The notes: a model not told the origin generated them from the letters alone. Counted from the stretch's first letter, positions 36,248 to 45,405 are shown. The stretch is DNA of 64,000 nt from Ichthyenterobacterium magnum (GCF_003610635.1 NZ_RAQJ01000001.1:868474-932473); one strand, 5' to 3'. Program-made: numbers and translations.

Positions 36248-37105
36248 ATGAATTTATATCCAATAAACGCTGGTAATTTTAAACTTGACGGTGGTGCCAT
36301 GTTTGGTGTGGTACCTAAATCGTTATGGACACGTACAAATCCAGCAGATGCTAACAATATGATTGATATTGCGGCACGTTGTTTGTTAATTGAAGATGGT
36401 AATCGTCTAATTTTAATAGACACAGGAATGGGCAACAAACAAAGCGATAAATTTTTTGGCTATTATCACCTTTGGGGAAATGATACTATTGATAAGTCTT
36501 TAGCTATTTATGGGTTTCATCGCGATGATATTACAGATGTGTTTATGACACATTTACACTTTGATCATTGCGGCGGAAGCGTACAGTGGAATAAAGACAA
36601 AACCGGTTATGAGCCCGCTTTTAAAAACGCTCATTTTTGGAGTAATACAAATCATTGGCAATGGGCAACTCAGCCAAATAATAGAGAAAAAGCATCTTTT
36701 TTAAAAGAAAACATTCTACCAATGGAAGCTAGCGGTCAATTAAAATTCACTTCACTTCCACAGGAAACTATTTTAAAAAACTCTCAATTAGGTTTCGATA
36801 TTTTCTTTGCTAACGGTCATACAGAAAAGCAAATGATTCCTATGCTCAATTATAATGGGAAAACCATCTGTTTTATGGCAGATTTATTACCAACTGCTGG
36901 TCACTTACCTATTCCGTTTGTTATGGGTTATGATACAAGACCTTTATTAACTTTAGATGAAAAAGCTACTTTTTTAAACCTAGCTGCAGATAATAATTAC
37001 TTCCTGTTTTTAGAACACGATGCGCATAATGAAATTATAACGGTAAAACACACCGAAAAAGGTGTGAGGCTTAATGAAGTGTTCTCAACTCAAGATATTT
37101 TTTAA
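36248..37105 (+). CDS. MBL-fold metallo-hydrolase
   Basis: A 285-residue metallo-beta-lactamase-fold hydrolase. The metal motif is HLHFDHCGG (H102, H104, D106, H107), with the later His in FANGHTEKQMIPML, Asp in CFMADLLPTAGHLP and His in FLEHDAHNEI. No signal peptide. Relatives include lactonases and quorum-quenching enzymes, but the substrate cannot be read. I start at MNLYPINAGNF (36248) 10 bases after the SulP stop, not at 36230, which overlaps SulP. The S8 protease follows closely, starting 10 bases after its stop. Confidence 0.85.
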   Translation: MNLYPINAGNFKLDGGAMFGVVPKSLWTRTNPADANNMIDIAARCLLIEDGNRLILIDTGMGNKQSDKFFGYYHLWGNDTIDKSLAIYGFHRDDITDVFMTHLHFDHCGGSVQWNKDKTGYEPAFKNAHFWSNTNHWQWATQPNNREKASFLKENILPMEASGQLKFTSLPQETILKNSQLGFDIFFANGHTEKQMIPMLNYNGKTICFMADLLPTAGHLPIPFVMGYDTRPLLTLDEKATFLNLAADNNYFLFLEHDAHNEIITVKHTEKGVRLNEVFSTQDIF

Positions 37106-37115
37106 ACCAATTGCA

Positions 37116-38732
37116 ATGAAACATTTTACACATAAGCTTTTATATATAGTATTAATTACTTCGTTTTTATATAACTGTGGAGGTGCTTCTGGCTTAATTT
37201 CTACACCAATAGAAAATATTGATACTTTGCCAATTAAGGTTTCAGATTTATCTGAAAATGAAGAACAAAATTGGATACATTTAGATTTTGAAAAAGATAC
37301 TATTCCTGGAATAAGTTTAGATAAAACTTATAACGAGATTATTAAAAATAAAAAAGGACAAACCACAATTGTAGCAGTTATAGATTCTGGTATCGATACT
37401 AGTCATGAAGATTTAGATGCTGTTATTTGGACCAACACTAAAGAAATACCTAATAATAATAAAGATGATGATGGTAATGGTTATGTAGATGATATACATG
37501 GGTGGAATTTTTTAGGAAACACTACAAATGAACAGCTAGAATATGTGCGTTTATTGGCATCAGGAAACACAAGTCACCCAAGATATGCTGAGGCTCAGGC
37601 AGAACTTGCTAGTAGTATTCAAAGATATACCGAGCTTAAATCTAGACATGAAAACATATTAAAACAAATTGATGATGCCGATAAAGCCGTAGCGCAACAC
37701 TTAGGGAAAAACACCTATACAAAAGAAGAGGTTAACGCTATTAAAACAGAAGATAACTCGCTTTCAGAATCCGTTCAAATTATTAAACTAATGCTTATTG
37801 ATTTTAGAACTATTGCTGATGTAAAAGACGCTATAAACCAAAACATAAGCCTATATAGTGATCGGCTTAATTTTCATTTAAATAAAAATTTTAAAGGCAA
37901 AAAAACCAATGACAATAAAGATGATTTAACCGATGTTGGTTATGGTAACGGCAATGTAAACCCGAGCAACCCAAGTAGAACTCATGGTACTCATGTTTCT
38001 GGTATTATAGCTGCAAAACGCAATAATAATAGAGGTATTAAAGGTGTTGCAAATAATGTGAAAATAATGTGTATTAAATCTACACCTAATGGTGATGAAT
38101 ATGATAAAGATGTAGCCTTAGGTATTAGATATGCTGCAGATAATGGTGCTAAAGTAATTAATATGAGTTTTGGCAAATATTATTCGCCACATAGTGATTG
38201 GGTTAGAGATGCTATTGCGTATGCTGCAACAAAAGATGTATTAATAGTTACCGGCTCTGGTAACGAAGGCTTAAACTTAGATACTACAAACAACTTTCCT
38301 AATGATCAAATAAATAATGGTCCTGAGGTTTCAGATAATTTTTTATCTGTTGGTGCTTTGGGTCCTAAATATGGCGCAAATTTAGTTGCCGATTATTCTA
38401 ATTACGGAAAAACTAATGTTGATATTTTTTCTCCAGGCTCAAAAATATATTCTAGCGTTCCGGGTAATACCTATAAATTTGCTCAAGGTACATCTATGGC
38501 TTCACCTGTTGTTGCTGGTGTTGCTGCTTTAATACGATCACAATACCCCAGTTTAAAAGCTTCTCAAGTAAAAAAAATAATTTTAGACTCGGGAATACCG
38601 CTTAAAACTAAAGTTGTTATTCCTGGTGATTCTGGAAATATTAAAGCCTTTAATACACTTTCTAAATCAGGCAAAATGGTTAATGCTTATAATGCGCTTA
38701 TTTTAGCTAAGCAAATGGTAGATAGAAATTAA
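37116..38732 (+). CDS. Subtilisin-like S8 serine protease lipoprotein
   Basis: A 538-residue exported protease. The signal YIVLITSFLYNCGGASG has a lipobox with Cys 21, so it is anchored in a membrane. The triad is D90 in VAVIDSGIDTSHEDL, H290 in RTHGTHVSGI and S460 in GTSMASPVVAGVAA. D90 and H290 are 200 residues apart, whereas subtilisin has about 32: a large, mostly helical insert (YTELKSRHENILKQIDDADK and onwards) lies between. I start at MKHFTHKLL (37116); a frame from 37074 runs inside the MBL gene. It precedes rnpA by four bases. Confidence 0.92.
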   Translation: MKHFTHKLLYIVLITSFLYNCGGASGLISTPIENIDTLPIKVSDLSENEEQNWIHLDFEKDTIPGISLDKTYNEIIKNKKGQTTIVAVIDSGIDTSHEDLDAVIWTNTKEIPNNNKDDDGNGYVDDIHGWNFLGNTTNEQLEYVRLLASGNTSHPRYAEAQAELASSIQRYTELKSRHENILKQIDDADKAVAQHLGKNTYTKEEVNAIKTEDNSLSESVQIIKLMLIDFRTIADVKDAINQNISLYSDRLNFHLNKNFKGKKTNDNKDDLTDVGYGNGNVNPSNPSRTHGTHVSGIIAAKRNNNRGIKGVANNVKIMCIKSTPNGDEYDKDVALGIRYAADNGAKVINMSFGKYYSPHSDWVRDAIAYAATKDVLIVTGSGNEGLNLDTTNNFPNDQINNGPEVSDNFLSVGALGPKYGANLVADYSNYGKTNVDIFSPGSKIYSSVPGNTYKFAQGTSMASPVVAGVAALIRSQYPSLKASQVKKIILDSGIPLKTKVVIPGDSGNIKAFNTLSKSGKMVNAYNALILAKQMVDRN

Positions 38733-38736
38733 TTAA

Positions 38737-39120
38737 ATGAAAGCGACATATTCAAAAAAAGAAAAGCTAAAAAGTCAAAAACTCATTGAGCAATTGTTTA
38801 GTGAAGGGAAATCTGTTTCGGCGTATCCCCTTAGAATGGTTTATCTTAAAACAACATTTAATGATAATACAAAACTTAAAACAGGCGTATCTGTAAGTAA
38901 ACGAAATTTTAAAAAAGCTGTAGACAGAAATAGAATTAAGCGTCTACTAAGAGAAGCTTATAGACTTAATAAAGCATCATATTTTAACAACATTACAACA
39001 TCTTATGCGTTAATGATTTTGTACATTGGTAAAGATGGAACAGATTTTGAGACCGTAGATAAAAAAACGAAACAATTATTTAAGTCGTTTTTAGAAAAAA
39101 TCTCAAGAGATTTAAATTAA
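38737..39120 (+). CDS. rnpA: Ribonuclease P protein component
   Basis: A 127-residue basic protein that assists the RNase P RNA in trimming tRNA 5' leaders. The conserved core is AVDRNRIKRLLREAYRLNK (about residues 63-81), preceded by TGVSVSKRNFKKA. Length is normal. It is not next to rpmH here, as is common in Flavobacteriia, but lies between an S8 protease (four-base gap) and an S41 protease (five-base gap), so all three are probably one transcript. Confidence 0.95.
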   Translation: MKATYSKKEKLKSQKLIEQLFSEGKSVSAYPLRMVYLKTTFNDNTKLKTGVSVSKRNFKKAVDRNRIKRLLREAYRLNKASYFNNITTSYALMILYIGKDGTDFETVDKKTKQLFKSFLEKISRDLN

Positions 39121-39125
39121 CTACA

Positions 39126-40760
39126 ATGAAAAAAATATTACAAAAGCGCGTTTTAATTCCGGTTTTAGCTATTACTATGTTATTTACGGGAACAGCTTTT
39201 AAAAGCGATTTTTTTGAAATTGCTAAACAAATAGAAATCTTCACAACATTATTTAAAGAACTCAACATGAATTATGTTGATGACACCAATCCTGGAGATT
39301 TAATGGACACTGCCATAAAAAGCATGCTTAGTGATTTAGATCCTTATACAAACTATTTTAACGAACAAGATGTTGAAGCATCACGCATTAATAATGCTGG
39401 TGATTATACAGGTATTGGAGCTAATGTGCTTACCTTAAAAGATAAACTCGTTATCATTGAGCCTTATAAAGGTTTTCCTGCAGATCAAGCTGGCATGAAA
39501 GCTGGTGATGAAATTATTAAGGTAGAAAATGTAAACGTAGCAGACTTTAAAGATGATGCAGGAAACTTATTACAGGGCGCAGCTGGTACTACAGTTAATG
39601 TTACTTATGTTAGACAAGGTAAAACCCAAACGGCAGCTATAAAACGTCAAGCAGAAAGTATTAAAGCTGTACCTCATTTTTCTATGATTAATGATGAAAC
39701 TGGATATATTGTATTAAGAAAATTTACACGTACAACATCAACTGAAACCAAAGCTGCTGTTAGAAACCTAAAAAATCAAGGTGCTAAAAATCTTATTTTA
39801 GATTTAAGAGGAAATCCAGGTGGTTTGCTTCATGAAGCTGTAAATGTAACCAACATTTTTGTGCCTAAAAATCAGCTTGTAGTTACGACTAAGTCTAAAG
39901 TAAAAAAGTATAATAAAACCTATTATACACAAAAAGAACCTTTAGATACCGAAATCCCTTTAGTCGTTTTAATTGATGGAAGAAGCGCTTCGGCCAGCGA
40001 AATTGTTTCTGGAGCCTTACAAGATTTAGATCGTGCCGTAGTTATTGGTGCTAGAAGTTTTGGTAAAGGTCTTGTTCAGCGTCCTAAAAAATTAACCTAC
40101 GGAACCCAAATGAAAATTACCATCTCAAGATATTACACACCATCTGGACGCTGTATTCAAGCGTTAGATTACTGGAATAGAGATGAAAACGGAAAAGCTA
40201 CTCGTGTAAAAAGAGAAAATTACAATGCGTTTAAAACTAAAAAAGGTAGAACAGTTTATGATGGTGGTGGTGTACAACCTGACCTTGAGCTTGAAGAATC
40301 TAAATACAGCTCTATAACCAACGCAATACTTAATGAGAATTTAATTTTTAATTATGCTACTAAGTATTATTACAATAATACCATAAATGATATCAACACA
40401 TTTAAGCTAAGTGATGCCGATTATTCAAATTTTAAAAATTTCTTAAATACTAATAACTTTAGTTTTGAAACTAAAACTGAAAAGGCTTTTAATGATGCTT
40501 TTGAAGTCGCTAAAAAAGAAAATCTAAATACACAAATACAACAAAATTATAATAATTTAATAACGAGTATTGAAACTTATAAAAACAAAACTATCGATGA
40601 TAATAAAGCACAATTAATGTCATTATTATCTGATGAGATTGTTAAAAGGTATTTTTATAGGGAAGGTTTATACACATATTATGTGGCTAATAATTTTGAA
40701 ATTCAAAAAGGTTTAGAAATTTTAAATAATCCATCAAAATATAATAGTTATTTAAACTAA
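39126..40760 (+). CDS. S41 C-terminal-processing protease
   Basis: A 544-residue periplasmic protease of the CtpA/Prc family. Signal-like N-terminus VLIPVLAITMLFTGTAF; PDZ domain with DYTGIGANVLTLKDKLVIIE and PADQAGMKAGDEIIKV; catalytic core with the serine S289 in DGRSASASEIVSG and lysine K314 in RSFGKGLVQRPKK. The Ser-Lys spacing of 25 matches E. coli Prc (S430/K455). It removes C-terminal tails of envelope proteins; the substrate is unknown. Five bases after rnpA; the OmpA-like gene follows after 40 bases. Confidence 0.93.
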   Translation: MKKILQKRVLIPVLAITMLFTGTAFKSDFFEIAKQIEIFTTLFKELNMNYVDDTNPGDLMDTAIKSMLSDLDPYTNYFNEQDVEASRINNAGDYTGIGANVLTLKDKLVIIEPYKGFPADQAGMKAGDEIIKVENVNVADFKDDAGNLLQGAAGTTVNVTYVRQGKTQTAAIKRQAESIKAVPHFSMINDETGYIVLRKFTRTTSTETKAAVRNLKNQGAKNLILDLRGNPGGLLHEAVNVTNIFVPKNQLVVTTKSKVKKYNKTYYTQKEPLDTEIPLVVLIDGRSASASEIVSGALQDLDRAVVIGARSFGKGLVQRPKKLTYGTQMKITISRYYTPSGRCIQALDYWNRDENGKATRVKRENYNAFKTKKGRTVYDGGGVQPDLELEESKYSSITNAILNENLIFNYATKYYYNNTINDINTFKLSDADYSNFKNFLNTNNFSFETKTEKAFNDAFEVAKKENLNTQIQQNYNNLITSIETYKNKTIDDNKAQLMSLLSDEIVKRYFYREGLYTYYVANNFEIQKGLEILNNPSKYNSYLN

Positions 40761-40800
40761 GTATGATTAAAACTCTAAAATAAATTATATTTAATCACTT

Positions 40801-41637
40801 ATGAAAAAGTTAATCATCTTTTTTGTTTTAATATCACAGATTATTGTAGCTCAAAAAGAAGTTACACATGTGGTATATTTTGAAACAGATGAGTTTGATG
40901 TTCCATCTACAGAACATTATAGGTTATTACTATTTCTTTCAGAAATAGAAACACTAGATATTCAAAAAATTTCAATTTATGGGTTTACAGACGATAGAGG
41001 TAGTGATTCTTATAATATGGTGTTATCTCAAAATAGGGCTAATTCAATAAAAACAATATTCTCTAATAATGAATTTGATGAAGATATCATCACAAACGTT
41101 GATGGTAAAGGTGAGATTTTATTAAAATTGGTAAAAGAAGAAGATCTTCATAGAATACGAGGTTTAAATCGTAAAGTTGAAATCATTGTAAAACCTTATT
41201 CACCTCCAAGAGTAAAAAAAGTAGTAACTAAAAAACCAGATATAAAAGAGGTTTTAAAAGGCGAAGTTAAAGCTGGTGATAAGTTTACACTAGATAATAT
41301 ATTATTTAAAACAGGTTATAGTTATTTATTACCAGAATCTAAAAAAACTTTAGAAGATGTTGCAAAAGCGTTACTAGAGCGTGAAGACATTTACTTTACA
41401 ATACAGGGTCATGTGTGTTGTACAAAACATAGTAGAGATGCCATAGATAGAAAAACAAAAAAGCGTAATTTATCTGTAGCAAGAGCTAAATATATTTATG
41501 ATTACTTAGCAAAAAAAGGGATTAATAAAAGGCGAATGAAATATGTGGGCATGCGACGTAAATTTCCACTTGGTGGCGAACCTAAATACGATCGTCGTGT
41601 AGAGATTTTAATAACTTATATAGGTAAAAATAATTAG
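40801..41637 (+). CDS. OmpA family protein with two OmpA-like domains
   Basis: A 278-residue exported protein. Signal peptide IIFFVLISQIIVAQ. Residues 22-140 form a first OmpA-like domain (YFETDEFDVPSTEHYRLLL, IYGFTDDRGSDSYNMVLSQN RAxxI pattern, LNRKVEIIV), and 155-278 a second (ILFKTGYSYLLPESKKTLED, TIQGHVCC, NLSVARAKYIYDYLAKKGI, YDRRVEILI). Such domains bind peptidoglycan; the second has the D/R pattern more loosely in the first Asp position. No beta-barrel is seen, so it is probably periplasmic. No named gene. Confidence 0.85.
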   Translation: MKKLIIFFVLISQIIVAQKEVTHVVYFETDEFDVPSTEHYRLLLFLSEIETLDIQKISIYGFTDDRGSDSYNMVLSQNRANSIKTIFSNNEFDEDIITNVDGKGEILLKLVKEEDLHRIRGLNRKVEIIVKPYSPPRVKKVVTKKPDIKEVLKGEVKAGDKFTLDNILFKTGYSYLLPESKKTLEDVAKALLEREDIYFTIQGHVCCTKHSRDAIDRKTKKRNLSVARAKYIYDYLAKKGINKRRMKYVGMRRKFPLGGEPKYDRRVEILITYIGKNN

Positions 41638-41668
41638 TTTATTATTAATTATCAGATAAATGATGTTC

Positions 41669-41750
41669 GTCAACCTGAACTTGTTTCAGGTTCTCATTAT
41701 AGATACTTAAACTTTTAAATGATGAGATTTCGAAATAAATTCGGAATGAC
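41669..41750. repeat. Long imperfect inverted repeat, GTCAACCTGAAC type
   Basis: Left arm begins GTCAACCTGAACTTGTTTCA; complement of the right arm begins GTCATTCCGAATTTATTTCG. Both arms continue with TCTCAT. So the 82-base element is an imperfect palindrome with GTCA at both ends. It lies between two convergent genes and shares block order with 3650-3717. Confidence 0.6.
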
Positions 41751-41764
41751 GCTTCAAAATATAA

Positions 41765-42208
41765 TTAGTTTTTAATCATAGCCACATGAGGTATTCCATC
41801 TTCTAGATACTCCTCGCCTGTTTCAAAAAAATCTAAATTATTATAAAAACGTTTTAAATATGTTTGTGCAGATATTTTTATATCTGTTTCATTATAATAG
41901 TCTTTAATGGCTTTAACAGAAGCTTTCATAATATCATAACCATATTTATACTTACGTTCACTTTCTGCTACCACTACTCTACCAATGCTAGATTTTTTAA
42001 AATAATCGCCAGGTTTAAACACACGTGTATAAGCAACTAAATTATTGTTTTTATATCCTAAAATATGAAGTGCTTTATGGTCTTTTCCATCTATATCTTG
42101 ATATACACAATCTTGTTCTACAACAAAAACTTCACTACGTAATTGTAATAAATCATACAATTCTTGGGTTGTTAACTCACTAAAATATTTGGTTGTAATA
42201 TGTATCAT
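41765..42208 (-). CDS. ElaA-like GNAT N-acetyltransferase
   Basis: A 147-residue acetyltransferase of the GNAT fold, ElaA branch. Signature segments: LYDLLQLRSEVFVVEQDCVY, DIDGKDHKALHIL and IGRVVVAESERKYKYGYDIM, where the acetyl-CoA loop (R/Q-x-x-G-x-G/A) is degenerate as in ElaA, and AQTYLKRFYNNLDF with GEEYLEDGIPHVAM. The substrate is unknown. It lies three bases after the CDF transporter gene on the minus strand, so they are co-transcribed. Confidence 0.87.
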   Translation of the reverse strand: MIHITTKYFSELTTQELYDLLQLRSEVFVVEQDCVYQDIDGKDHKALHILGYKNNNLVAYTRVFKPGDYFKKSSIGRVVVAESERKYKYGYDIMKASVKAIKDYYNETDIKISAQTYLKRFYNNLDFFETGEEYLEDGIPHVAMIKN

Positions 42209-42211
42209 AAC

Positions 42212-43123
42212 TTAATCTTGAACAATTACTTCTTTGTCATCACATTTTCCAAATTCTGGTTGAATGTTAACATGATTAATTTCAAATTTATGAAATAATA
42301 TATCTTGAATAGCATTTAAAATTACATCAAATTCTGAAAGTTTAATATCGCTATCAAAATCTATATGAGCTTCGAAATGAGTTTCTTGTTCGTTAAGCTG
42401 CCATAAGTGAATATGGTGTACATTTTTTACGGTATCTATTTTCTGAATTTCTAAAACAATATCTTTTATTTTTATAGAGTCTGGTGTAAATAACATAAGT
42501 ACTTTAAACGAATCTTTTAATAAATCATAACCAACCCAAATTAAATATAAAGCAATTGCTAATGTTAATACACTATCTATCCAAAATAATTGGTAATATT
42601 TCATTAATAAACCACCAATTAAAACAGCAAGACTAGCCATCATATCTGTGAGTAAATGCAGATAAGCGCTTTTCATATTCATGTTGGCTTCAGAATCTTT
42701 TTTTAATAACAATACACTAAAACCATTAGCTACTATTCCTAAAAGTGATAACCAAATAACAATATTAGACTCTATTATTTCTGGGGTTTTAAAACGTTTT
42801 ATAGCTTCAATTATTAAAATAATTGCTACAACAATTAAGGTTGCAGCATTAATAAAAGCTGCTAAAATTTCTGCGCGTTTATAACCAAATGTTTTTTTAA
42901 TTGAAGCTTCTTTTTTAGCAAGAAGATTTGCTATATAACTTATAATTAAAGAAACTACATCACTAAAATTATGAAGCGCATCACTTATTAAAGATAAACT
43001 TCCAGAAATAATTCCACCTATTACTTGAGCAACAGTAATAGCTGTATTTAATACAATAGATATTAAAAGATTTTTTCCTTTTATCTCTTTATGAGAATGA
43101 TTATGATTGTGAGAATGACCCAT
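42212..43123 (-). CDS. Cation diffusion facilitator (zinc-type) transporter
   Basis: A 303-residue inner-membrane exporter for zinc or a similar divalent metal. His-rich N-terminus GHSHNHNHSHKE, six transmembrane helices, and the two metal-site pairs: ISDALHNFSDVVSLI (H-x-x-x-D) and YLHLLTDMMASLAVL (H-x-x-x-D). The cytoplasmic C-terminal domain begins at about residue 215 and contains VHHIHLWQLNEQETHFEAHI, typical for CzcD/ZitB. First gene of the pair with the ElaA-like GNAT; rpiB lies just upstream. Confidence 0.92.
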   Translation of the reverse strand: MGHSHNHNHSHKEIKGKNLLISIVLNTAITVAQVIGGIISGSLSLISDALHNFSDVVSLIISYIANLLAKKEASIKKTFGYKRAEILAAFINAATLIVVAIILIIEAIKRFKTPEIIESNIVIWLSLLGIVANGFSVLLLKKDSEANMNMKSAYLHLLTDMMASLAVLIGGLLMKYYQLFWIDSVLTLAIALYLIWVGYDLLKDSFKVLMLFTPDSIKIKDIVLEIQKIDTVKNVHHIHLWQLNEQETHFEAHIDFDSDIKLSEFDVILNAIQDILFHKFEINHVNIQPEFGKCDDKEVIVQD

Positions 43124-43146
43124 TTTATGCCAATTTTAAATTGGTA

Positions 43147-43581
43147 TTAACAGGATATCGCAATTTTATCTACACGACGTTCGTGTCTTCCACCTTCAAA
43201 TGCAGTGTTTAAAAACGTATCTACAATTTTAATTGCTTGAGGTAATGCAGTAAAACGCGCTGGAATGCAGCAAATATTTGCATTATTATGTTGTCTGGTA
43301 AGTTCTGTTATTTCATTTGTCCAACAAATACCAGCTCTTACTTTTTGGTGTTTATTTGCTGTCATCGCTACACCATTTGCACTACCACAAATTAAAATAC
43401 CAAAATCTACAGTTTTATTTTCTACATCTTTTGCAACAGGATGCACAAAATCAGGGAAATCAACACTATCTAAAGTATCTGTTCCATAGTTATTTATCTC
43501 TATTCCTTTAGCTTTTAAATGTTCTATAATAGCAAATTTATATTCGGTGCCAGCGTGATCGTTTCCTATAGAAATTTTCAT
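43147..43581 (-). CDS. rpiB: Ribose-5-phosphate isomerase B
   Basis: A 144-residue enzyme that interconverts ribose 5-phosphate and ribulose 5-phosphate. ISIGNDHAGTEYKF at the N-terminus, the catalytic Cys in ILICGSANGVAMTANKHQ and the NNANICCIPARF segment match RpiB. It is the first of three minus-strand genes (rpiB, CDF, GNAT; 23- and 3-base gaps). Upstream lies the 572-base AT-rich region. Confidence 0.95.
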   Translation of the reverse strand: MKISIGNDHAGTEYKFAIIEHLKAKGIEINNYGTDTLDSVDFPDFVHPVAKDVENKTVDFGILICGSANGVAMTANKHQKVRAGICWTNEITELTRQHNNANICCIPARFTALPQAIKIVDTFLNTAFEGGRHERRVDKIAISC

Positions 43582-44153
43582 AATATTGTTATAGTATTTT
43601 TAGTGTATAAAGTTACTAAATGCATGTAAATAAATGTAACGTTAATAAGTATAGTTTTAATTATTGATTACTTGTTAATATCTATTAGTAATATTTTAAA
43701 ACTTTAATTAGGTTTTTCTAATAATTTTTTCAAACCAAAATACAAATGAAACTACCAAAAAAGTTAGTAGTTATTTTTAGCTAACTTATAAGTGTTAATA
43801 TCTAGATATACTAACATAGATTTTTATAATACTTATTAAAAATTTGTTGTGAACAGAGGTTATAAACAGTTGTTAATAGTAAATTTAAAGTACTTAAAAA
43901 TTAAGTATTTAAAGCCTTTATAAGTTGTTAATAGAATACTATAAGTGATATATCAAATAGATTGTTATAAAAGTTATACCGCTATTCACAAGCTATCATA
44001 ACCATCATTTTATTTTTTAAATTTTAAAATAAAAAAGATGATATGTATATATATGTTGATAACATTTAAAATTCTAAAATATCCCCAATAATAGGTATTG
44101 ATTGTAATATTGCATTGCTTTAGTTTTATAATTCATTTTAAATTCAAGGGATT
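43582..44153. other. 572-base AT-rich region with TGTTAATA direct repeats; origin or regulatory candidate
   Basis: No reading frame of credible size. Very low GC. The 8-mer TGTTAATA occurs four times in one orientation (43673, 43793, 43871, 43926). There are also an exact TTATAAACA (43860-43868) and an exact TGTTGATAA (44054-44062), both of which fit the DnaA-box core TTATNNACA, and a near match CTATTCACA (43982). An A/T-only stretch around 44008-44034 could serve as an unwinding element. The contents fit either a replication origin or the promoter region of two divergent genes; proof is lacking. Confidence 0.4.
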
Positions 44154-45311
44154 ATGAAAACAAAACTACTCACAGTATTTACAATTATTTTAACTGTTTT
44201 AAACATATATTCTCAACCTAATACTTCAGACTATGTTTCTGGTTTAGTAGAACCTAATGGAATTATTGCAATTGGTACAGATTTATATGTTCATGGATTT
44301 GAAGATATATATATAATTGATACTACAAATCCTACTCCTGTAGCAAATTCTATTCACACATCAGAAACTAATTTTTTTATTACCGATATTGTAATTAACG
44401 GAACTACGCTATATATGGCACAAGAAAATTATATAATACCTACAGATACATGGTTAGGTAGCCGAATAGTATCATTAGATTTAAATAATATAGCAGCTCC
44501 AGTTGAAGTTATTTTTAGTAATCCTATGGAGTATATTAGTGGATTAACTACAGATGGAAATACACTTTATTTTTCAGCAGAAACTTTAATTAATCCTCCA
44601 AATTTTGAACCTTTTTTTACGCATATAGATAAATTAGATATTACTCAAGTAAATCCAGTTCCTGTTAATATCGTTCCTAATATTAGTAATAATGGTGTTG
44701 TTGGAGATATGATACTTCATAACAACAATCTTTTAATATCTGTTAGAGATGATCAAAAAGTATATGGCGTAGATACTACAATTAATAATCCAAGTATAAA
44801 TACTGTTGTTGATGGATTAAGCTTTAACCGAGGAATCTTTGAAAATGGAAACGAATTATATATAGCAGATGGTTCTCGAATGCGAAAAATAGAATTAGAT
44901 AATCCCTCTGCAAGTTTAATTGATGTTGCATATAATACTACTTATGAAGACATGAATAATGGAATGCCTTTTTATGCAAACTTTAGAGATATAGCATTAA
45001 TTGGTAACAGAATGTATATGCCCTTACAAAACCAAGGTATGATTGTAAGTGCAATAGATATTACATTATCAATTGATGAGTTTGATACACTACAGTTTAG
45101 CTTATACCCAAACCCAGCAAAAAACCAGTTTACTATTCAGTTAGATGCTTCAGTTCAATTAGAACAAGTAATTGTTTACAATATTTTAGGTCAAGAAGTT
45201 TTAACTTCTAAAAATATTGTTGTTAATACGTCAAACTTAGTATCAGGTTCATACTTTGTTAAGGTTTCAACTAGTAAAGGAAAAACCACTAAAAAACTAA
45301 TTATTGAGTAA
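44154..45311 (+). CDS. Secreted beta-propeller-like protein with T9SS type A sorting signal
   Basis: A 385-residue secreted protein. Signal peptide LLTVFTIILTVLNIYSQ. The middle shows repeating units of the type x-LYxxxxx-I-x-x-LD, like YVHGFEDIYIIDTTNPTPV and SRIVSLDLNNIAAPVEVIF, typical for a beta-propeller. The C-terminal 75 residues form a type A sorting domain: FSLYPNPAKNQFTIQL, NILGQEVLTS, SGSYFVKVSTSKGKTTKKL. It would cross the outer membrane by T9SS. No functional family recognised; a terminator at 45336-45363 ends the gene. Confidence 0.85.
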   Translation: MKTKLLTVFTIILTVLNIYSQPNTSDYVSGLVEPNGIIAIGTDLYVHGFEDIYIIDTTNPTPVANSIHTSETNFFITDIVINGTTLYMAQENYIIPTDTWLGSRIVSLDLNNIAAPVEVIFSNPMEYISGLTTDGNTLYFSAETLINPPNFEPFFTHIDKLDITQVNPVPVNIVPNISNNGVVGDMILHNNNLLISVRDDQKVYGVDTTINNPSINTVVDGLSFNRGIFENGNELYIADGSRMRKIELDNPSASLIDVAYNTTYEDMNNGMPFYANFRDIALIGNRMYMPLQNQGMIVSAIDITLSIDEFDTLQFSLYPNPAKNQFTIQLDASVQLEQVIVYNILGQEVLTSKNIVVNTSNLVSGSYFVKVSTSKGKTTKKLIIE

Positions 45312-45335
45312 ATTATATAACATAAAAATAATTAG

Positions 45336-45363
45336 AAGTCTTTGTAGTTTACAAGGACTTTTT
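45336..45363 (+). terminator. Rho-independent terminator after the T9SS protein
   Basis: AAGTCTTTGTA (45336-45346) pairs with TACAAGGACTT (45350-45360), with one G-U pair, around GTT and followed by T residues. Confidence 0.78.
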
Positions 45364-45405
45364 AATTATTTAACACTAATAAAACACTATTAAATATTTA
45401 TAATG

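Noticed and set aside
43640-43990. All one-mismatch DnaA-box-like 9-mers in the AT-rich region
   Set aside because: In DNA this AT-rich about eight such one-mismatch hits are expected by chance (rough hand estimate), so only exact hits and the repeated TGTTAATA count as evidence.
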